From contig QVOM02000072.1 in assembly GCA_003586115.2 (NCBI GenBank), positions 3,376,361 to 3,440,360 of the forward strand: a DNA stretch of 64,000 nt, in the 5' to 3' direction. This document shows, one piece after another, positions 57,811-64,000 of the stretch (within the stretch, counting starts at the first letter, position 1; every line of letters starts with the position of its first letter). This stretch comes from Salvator merianae (Eukaryota > Chordata > Lepidosauria > Squamata > Teiidae). A program made the translations under genes and the position numbers. The notes under the pieces were generated by a model that worked only from the letters and a program-made list of their open reading frames with translations, made no database searches and was not told the origin of the DNA.

Positions 57811-58750
57811 TAAGAGTACAATGGAAGGGTCTCAAACTGACACTCCCAACTAGAAAAGACTGGGACGTTTTGATCAAAAAGTCATCTATGGCCTTTATTG
57901 GAATGAAGACATATCTCCTGTTCAAATGTATTTAGAACATACATGCATAGAAGCATTCATATTTACTTCTGCCTCCGCTCTCTCTCTGTATGGGGTGGGA
58001 GAGTGAAATAATGTGAAGCAATGGGATGGGAATTGAGTATGCTGCACTCTGAGATCAGTGGTCACAGTCTGTTTTCTAAGTGTGCTTATGCCTGCAGTTT
58101 TAAAATGTACTTCTGAAAATATCTCAAACTGTTAGAAGTTCTGGCTTTGGGTCATTATTGAATATGTACTAAGATGTGATTTGCTGCTGAGACAAACTGA
58201 CAAATTGCCCCTATTGAACAAGCAGTTTTTCTATCATATCCAATGATTTCTCCAAGGCTGTATCCTGATGCCACTTAATTATTCCACTATATCCAGAATA
58301 TCCATGCGTTATTATGGAATATCAAAATATAGCAGAATAAGTGAGTGATGTCTGGATGCAACCCAAGTGTTCTCTTTTATTTCTTGCAAAAACATATACA
58401 AATTCACATTTCATTAACTAAGAACTGATTTCTGCTGTCCTTCAGTTATGGTCATTGGTGGCTGCTTCTGCATTTTTGTGTATGTGTGTGAGAGAGAACT
58501 TATGGGTATACACATTCATTTTCATAGATAAAATGTCAGACCTTATAAGAAAAGTATGGAAGAGTTACTATGGACCAATGAAGATTTAAAAACAGCATTT
58601 AGTATAAAAGTATATTAGTACAGGTTTGGCTGTTGAAGCTCAGCTCCTTTGCTACTTTAATACTGAGTACCATTGATGGTGTATGTGTTGAGACAGAGCA
58701 AAAGAGAGGGCGAGAAAAATTACTGGGGAGATTGAAAGACCATATATATC
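57811..58750. other. No recognisable feature
   Basis: AT-rich unique sequence with a GTGTATGTGTGTGAGAGAGA tract near 58478-58497. Confidence 0.5.
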
Positions 58751-59284
58751 AAGGATTCCTTACAAAATCAGGCTGCAACATCTTGGCCTCTTCAGCCTTG
58801 AAAAACAGCATTTAAGAGGGGACTTGATTGAAGTATATAAAATCATGCAAAATATGGATAAGGTGGATAGAGAGAAATTCTTTTCTCTATCACACAACAC
58901 TAGAACTAGGAGGCACTCCATGAAGCTGATGGGTAGGAGGGTTAGGACCAACAAGGGGAAGTATTTTTTCACCCAGAGGGTCATCGGTCTATGGAATTTA
59001 TTACCGGAAGAGGTGGTGACAGCAATCAGCCTGGATAGCTTTAAGAAAGGATTGGATAGATTCTTGGAGGTCAGGTGTATCAATGGCTACTAGAATGGAT
59101 GCCTAGGTACTGCCTCCAGATTGGAAAGACAGGCAAAATGTCTATAAAACCATCTGTGGGGAGTCAAGAGCAGGTGAAGGTTCTGCCTTTTATTCTGCTT
59201 GAGAATGCCCAGAAGCAATTGGTGGGCCATGGTGGACTAGATGGGCCGTGGCCTGATCCAGCAAGGCTCCTCTTATGTTCTTAA
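58751..59284 (+). pseudogene. CR1 LINE 3' end (ORF2 C-terminus and 3' UTR)
   Basis: The frame 58824-59093 encodes an almost intact CR1 ORF2 C-terminus: EVYKIMQNMDKVDREKFFSL, then LMGRRVRTNKGKYFFTQRVI, then SLDSFKKGLDRFLEVRCING-Y and stop. Upstream, LQHLGLFSLEKQHLRGDLIE-like sequence (58770-58830) is in another frame. The 3' UTR follows and ends CCTCTTATGTTCTTAAG. It is the best preserved CR1 reading frame of the window, but severely 5' truncated. Confidence 0.95.
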
Positions 59285-60380
59285 GGATAAAGGCTCTAAG
59301 AGAGATCAATGGGATGAACTTTCTCTAGAATTTAAAGATTTTCCAAAATTCACACCAATGCCAGGAGTCAGCTTTATAGAGCTACACTGTGGTAGGTACA
59401 GCCAAGGAAGGCAATTTCTCTTAGTCAACTTGCTTGTCCTAAAGATGATCTTTTTTTTTGTTCAGGTCGGCGAACTGTATCTGTCCATGTTCTCTGCCCA
59501 TGCCCCTTTTCTTGGTCTGCTCATGAGGAGAGCATTAGATACGTTCCTTCCCTTTCCTTTGACTGTGTAACTTTCTGTGATTGTTTATGAGTATGCATGT
59601 GTTTTACTACCCCTTTCCCCCATCACTGCCAAAAGTCACAGATCTGCTGCAAAATATATAGGCTCTGTTTTCCCCCAAACACTTCATTTCTTCATTCTTG
59701 TGTATAATGCCAGTGGGCACTGTACCTGCTTTCACTCTGCTTTTTCTCTCTTGACACCAGAAACATGTAGGCATATTCTGCTGGAAACAAAGCTTTGATT
59801 CTTCTATTTTATTTTATTTATTTATTTATTTATGTATTTATTTACATATATATCCTCCCTTATACCCTGGTGTCTCAGGATGGGTTGCCAGAATTAAAAT
59901 TAAATGCATAAAAGCAAGATTAAAACAAAAAAATGCTGCAGTACCCAGCAAATTAGGGCTCGTGTTAAGCCTTTTAGGGGACAAGGAGGATGTTTAGGAT
60001 GCAAAATAGGGGTGTCTTTATTAGCAGGAGAATGCTAAAAAGAAGTCATGGTGAACACAGCTGTACCCTTCTAAAACATTTCCTTTTACTGCATGAGAAA
60101 TGGGTAGGCATTCATACCTCTTACCCTGGAAAGGGAAGAAGATGAAGGAATGATTCCTCACTGCAGCACAATGGCTAAGGAAGGCTTTTTAAAAATTAAT
60201 GGAAACGCAAATCTGTGCAAATTGCACAGGGGCCAATATTTTTTTTAAAAGAGTATAGATTGATTCAACCATGGAGGGGGAATCCATTGTGTCTCAGCTT
60301 GACAGAAAGCAACCCCAGATAATCCTTTTTAAAGAAGCATTTTTAGACTACTTTAAATTTGCCCCTTTAATCACTCATAG
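59285..60380. other. Unassigned, with an L2-like tail (minus) and (TTTA)n at 59803-59945
   Basis: TTTATTTATTTATTTATTTA near 59816-59832, then TATATATCCTCCCTTATACC and CTGGTGTCTCAGGATGGGTT, form a reverse-complemented L2-like 3' end. The rest is unassigned. Confidence 0.5.
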
Positions 60381-61069
60381 GCAGGCAGCCTATTTTAGTC
60401 ACCTTCTGAGCACATCTAAGCCGGGGAGTCCATAAAGTCCTACCTGGAAGTCACCCTCGAGCCTCTCTGTGGCTGCCTGGGTTGACTCTTCCATATTCAC
60501 TTTTTCAGTGCTCTCTGGTCACTTTAGTGCGGAATGAGGAGCACCTCAACCAATCAGAGCCTTGCAGGAACCTGTGGGACAATAGCACAGGAAGGGAGGG
60601 GCACGAGCAAGCTCTTGCCAGTGTGGGGAAACTTTTCAAATTCCTATCCTGCCTTCTGTACTTGAAAAAAGACTTTACTAGTGAGGCGTGGGAGAAAGAG
60701 TGGAATATTTTCACTCTCTCTCCCATGCCTCACTACTAAAGTCCAGTGTGCTTTTTTTAAGTACAGAAAGCAGATTAGGAGTTTGAAAAGTTTCCCCACA
60801 CCAGCAAGTTTCCCCTCCCTCCTTCTCTGATTCCTCAATGCCTCAGTGAAAGTGACTTGACGTTTCTTTTGCAAACAGAAAATCTGTGGCAGTTAAGGAG
60901 TTAAGGTCTTGGAAGTTTCTTCAGCAGAGAGGCGAGAAGTGGCCAATCAGTGAGCAGTTCCATCGCTGAATCATTTCATCAGGTAACTATGTGTGGAAGG
61001 CTTTTTTCCTGTGCCCTATTTGCTCCTTTTATGCAGGCGATTTTAAAAATTGCTAGTCTAAACACACCC
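60381..61069. mobile_element. Second copy of the GGGTGTGTTCAGAC element, inverted
   Basis: Reading the minus strand from 61069 gives GGGTGTGTTTAGACTAGCAA, TAAAAGGAGCAAATAGGGCA, and so on to CTCAGAAGGTGACTAAAATA, matching 7143-7857 in order. The outer bases of the low-coordinate end are lost after GGCTGCC. TAG occurs at 60378-60380 and 61071-61073, a possible relic of the target duplication. Confidence 0.8.
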
Positions 61070-61544
61070 GTAGATTAGCCTCCTGAACACTTATCCTTTG
61101 TTGGTCTATAACCTGTCTTTCATCTGAAGATCCCAAGGCAGCTGTAATATGCCAGAGGTCTGCAATGGAAGGATGGCTCCATGCTGAAAGTCCTTTATAA
61201 AGTGTCTAATAGATTGTTATGAGCTATCAAGTGATCGATATTCTGTGTAGCACCATTTTTTTTAGTAGGCGTGGGTCATGGTTCACCGTCTTCTGGCACC
61301 CATAATGGTGCATGCATCAAAACTGGCAATGTGGTGGAGAAGGAGCAAGGCTTCAGTCAGAGTTTTATATTTAACTTCCTCTAAATCACATTTCAGAGAG
61401 ACTCCAATCACAGCACCAGTCTTCTGCCACCACGCTGCCGGTTCTACTGTGTGTCCTGCTTGTAACATACGAACTCCTAAGAAACTTAGTTTGTGCATTC
61501 TCCCATTTTATTCATACCAGTTTGTTACTGAACCAAATTCAAGG
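61070..61544. other. No recognisable gene
   Basis: AACCTGTCTTTCATCTGAAG and ATCCCAAGGCAGCTG near 61109-61143 may be another LINE tail fragment. Nothing else is recognised. Confidence 0.35.
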
Positions 61545-61801
61545 TTTTAACTTGAACCTGTAAGACCCTAAATGGTTTGGGCCCCAAATAACTAAAGGAA
61601 CACCCCCTTCCATATACACCTGCTCTAAGGTCTGTGGGTGGGGCCGTCTTGGTTGTGCCACCACCCACAGAAGTTAAAAACAGTGGAGGTTCATGAAAGA
61701 GCCTTCTTGGCATTAGCCTCAGTCTATAGAATAGCCTCCCCCTGAGGTGCATCAGGCACTCTCACTGTATGTGTTCAGATGCATGGTAAAGACACAGTTC
61801 T
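61545..61801 (+). pseudogene. L2-like ORF2 C-terminus, interrupted by a CR1 insertion
   Basis: The plus strand encodes TLNGLGPK then LKEHPLPYTPALRSVGGAVL and VVPPPTEVK at about 61566-61678, followed by the ERAFLALASVYRIASP remnant of RAFSVxAPxLWNSLP. Coding similarity breaks at about 61801, where CR1 sequence begins. The matching L2 tail resumes after 62930. Confidence 0.8.
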
Positions 61802-62930
61802 CTGTGTGGAAAGGTGAGAAGTGGGGTCCTGCAAGGTTCAGTATTAGGATCTTTGCTTTTTAATTTATTTATAAATGATCTAGAAAGAAGGGAAAGTAAT
61901 GAGTTAGCAAAGTTTGCTGATGAAAATAAATTGCTCAGGGTAGTAAAAACTGAAAGTGGTTGTAAAGAGCTCCAGAGGGATCTCTTAGCATTGAGTGAGT
62001 GGGCAACGAAGTGGCAAATGCACTTCAATCTTAGCAAGCGCAAAGTGATGCACATTGGGGCAAAGAACCCCAATTATACCAATAAACCGATGGAGGTCAA
62101 ACTTTCTGTGACAGACCAGGAAGAAGATCTTGGGGTTCTGGTAGACAGCTCAATGAGGGTGTCAACCCAGTGTGCAATGGCAGTGAAAAAACCAAATTCA
62201 GTGCTAGGGGTAATTAGAAAGGGAATAGAAACCAAACCAAGTGTCATTGTTCCTCTTTATAAATCTATGGCGAGACCACAGTCAAGATGCACATATACAA
62301 TTCTGGTCACCTAACCTCAGAAAGGATATTGTGGAACTGGAAAAGATGCAGAAAAGGGCAACGAGAATGATCAAGGGGCTGGAACACCTTATGTACGAAA
62401 TCAGGCTGCAACGTCTTGGCCTCTTCAGCCTTGAAAAACAGTGTTTTAAGGGGAGACCTGATTGAAGCATATAAAATCATGCAAGATATGGAAAAGGTGG
62501 ACAGAGAAAAATTCTTTATCACACAACACTAGGACCAGGAGGCACTCTATTAAACTGATGAACAGGAGAGTTAGGACCAACAAAGGGAAGTATTTTTTCA
62601 CCCAGAGGTTCATTGATCTATGGAATTTACTACTGGAAGAGACGATGACAGCAATCAGCCTGGATAGCTTTAAGAATGGATTGGACAGATTCATAGAGGT
62701 CAGGTGTATCAATGGCTACTAGAATGGATGTCTAGGTAACACCTCCAGGTTGGAGAGAGACAGGCCGGAAGCCTCTAAAGGCTATTGCAGGGAGTCAAGA
62801 GCAGGTGAAGGTTTTGCCTTTTATTCTGCTTGAGATGCCCAGAAGCAATCGGTAAGTCACTGTGTGAAACAGGATGCCGGACTAGATGGGCCATGGTCTG
62901 ATCCAGCAGGGCTTCTCTTATGTTCTTATA
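61802..62930 (+). pseudogene. CR1 LINE, C-terminal reverse transcriptase and 3' UTR, frameshifted
   Basis: The longest CR1 copy. RSGVLQGSVLGSLLFNLFIN (61817 on) opens the reverse-transcriptase palm. The active site reads KFADENKLL instead of FADD-NKLL, so the second catalytic aspartate is replaced. EWATKWQMHFNLSKRKVMHI and TDQEEDLGVLVDSSMRVSTQ follow, then, after frameshifts near 62240-62310 and 62460, RMIKGLEHLMYEIRLQRLGL and the LDSFKNGLDRFIEVRCINGY end. The 3' UTR ends GGGCTTCTCTTATGTTCTTA. Inactive. Confidence 0.95.
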
Positions 62931-63075
62931 TTTACCTAGCCTTTTGCTGAGAAAAAAGCCTACTATTCTCTTTCAAGTTCTTTTCTTGTTGTTTCATTCC
63001 GTTCATTTTGTGTTTTTTTATTGTGGCCCACTGAGATCTTTGGGTATAGGGCGGGATATTAAATAAAATTTACAT
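62931..63075 (+). mobile_element. L2-like 3' UTR, distal part of the interrupted copy
   Basis: GTGGCCCACTGAGATCTTTG, GGTATAGGGCGGGATATTAA and ATAAAATTT match the L2-like tail at 21350-21412. The position directly after the CR1 tail indicates that CR1 landed inside an older L2. Confidence 0.75.
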
Positions 63076-63777
63076 AACACATTGTGGAATTGTAGACCAG
63101 CTGCCTGAGTGGTAAGATTGTTAAATTGACTATGCAGAGGGGACTAGAGTGCTATACTCCTTAGCTGGGAAAGACGGGAAGAAGAAATCTGTTCCTTTGT
63201 GTCTTTGCAGATTCCTTATCTTCCTGTCCTTCTGCATAAGACAAACAATTACATGAGAAATGGTGCTGGCTAACTCTCTGTTAATTACTATCATGACTCC
63301 ATCCGTCAGACAGTGTGGCCTAGCAGAATGTAAAGATGACTTTGGAGGAGGTGTTGGGATAGCTCCCACACCTGAAAAGATATTGGGAAATGTCTTTTGC
63401 GCTCATTTGTCTACAGTTCTGCAGAGAGATACTTATTCTCAACACCTCCCCTACACGCACTCTGGAGTCTGGCAATCTACAAACTATGAAATTTTCCTGT
63501 AAATAAAGCACCTTTTTGTCTTTCTAATGTCTTTTGAGCAGTAAACTTCTCCATTCCCTTGTGCAGCAAGACAAAATGAAGTCAAGATGCACATTTATTA
63601 GCCCATGAAGTTCTCTTAAACCTTTGTTTATGTGTCTGTCCTCCCCTAGTTCTAGACTGAGCACCAGCTAAATAAGATCCAGTTTATGGTAGTATTTCTA
63701 AGCTACTATGCTTCCAAATGTCCTCTCACTCCTAGAATCATTCCAGAACACTGATCACACTGGACATGATGGGACTT
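63076..63777. other. No recognisable feature
   Basis: Unique-looking sequence without an exon signal that I trust. Confidence 0.5.
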
Positions 63778-63780
63778 CTA

Positions 63781-63960
63781 GGCCCTTTCTGCACTTGGCT
63801 TTATTCTGGATCATATCCCAGAACAGGGACCTGCTATCCACACGCTAGTGGAGTTTACAGCTGGCCCTGCATGGGGTCTGCCATAGTTCCTACTAGCATG
63901 CAGATGGCAGGTCCCTATTCCAGGATATAATCTGGTATAAGGCCAAGTGCAGAAGGGGCC
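63781..63960. mobile_element. 180-bp hairpin MITE, third copy, TSD CTA
   Basis: Ends GGCCCTTTCTGCACTTGGCT and GGCCAAGTGCAGAAGGGGCC; CTA flanks both sides (63778-63780, 63961-63963). Unlike the other two copies, it is not inside another recognisable element. Confidence 0.95.
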
Positions 63961-64000
63961 CTAGTCTTCTGAGAGCACATGGTTGAGAAATGCTGGATTA

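Overview
The window looks like non-coding vertebrate DNA, most probably from a squamate reptile (lizard or snake); I cannot name the species. The repeat mix is the reason: CR1 retrotransposon 3' ends finishing in (TTCTTATG)-type tails, L2-like LINE tails (GGGCGGGATA...AATAAA), a BovB/RTE 3' end, a tRNA-headed SINE with a BovB-like tail (Sauria-SINE type), and a very large load of inverted-repeat DNA elements. I found no intact host gene. Nearly all long stop-free stretches are repeats or chance. The one non-repeat candidate is a possible exon at 31491-31722 with an acceptor and a donor; I do not recognise its protein.

Layout. 0-5 kb: decayed Penelope/CR1/L2 fragments, including two CR1 pieces joined tail to head. 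6-14.5 kb: DNA transposon derivatives, including a CpG-rich near-perfect foldback (9988-10339) and a GC-rich element (13984-14533). 18-29 kb: more elements of the same type, an L2 tail, an LTR-like unit on the minus strand (22564-23047) and a BovB 3' end. 30.2-30.9 kb: a 188-bp inverted repeat that I read as Penelope-like termini, one arm holding a hammerhead-ribozyme-like core. 34.9-43.6 kb: a transposon-rich block with two copies of a ~1.07-1.26 kb GGCC-ended family; a third copy, inverted, lies at 56741-57810. 44-54 kb: foldbacks, SINE remnants, and two larger elements that each carry the same 180-bp hairpin MITE. 56.1-56.6 kb: a broken Helitron helicase on the minus strand. 58.7-63.1 kb: CR1 and L2, with one CR1 inserted inside an L2.

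Unifying observation. Thirteen inverted-repeat elements can be bounded with perfect 3-bp direct repeats at their ends (TAA x4, AGT x2, and TTA, TAG, CTA, TCT, GAA, TGT, CCT). Their termini are mostly variants of GG(G)-N3-4-TTC/TCA-N-AC. This fits a PIF/Harbinger-like (or another 3-bp-TSD) superfamily that produced many subfamilies in this genome. No transposase gene is in the window, so all copies look non-autonomous. The best candidates for something undescribed are the three-copy ~1.07 kb family, whose copies all carry a CRE/CCAAT promoter-like module, and the hammerhead-like Penelope termini.
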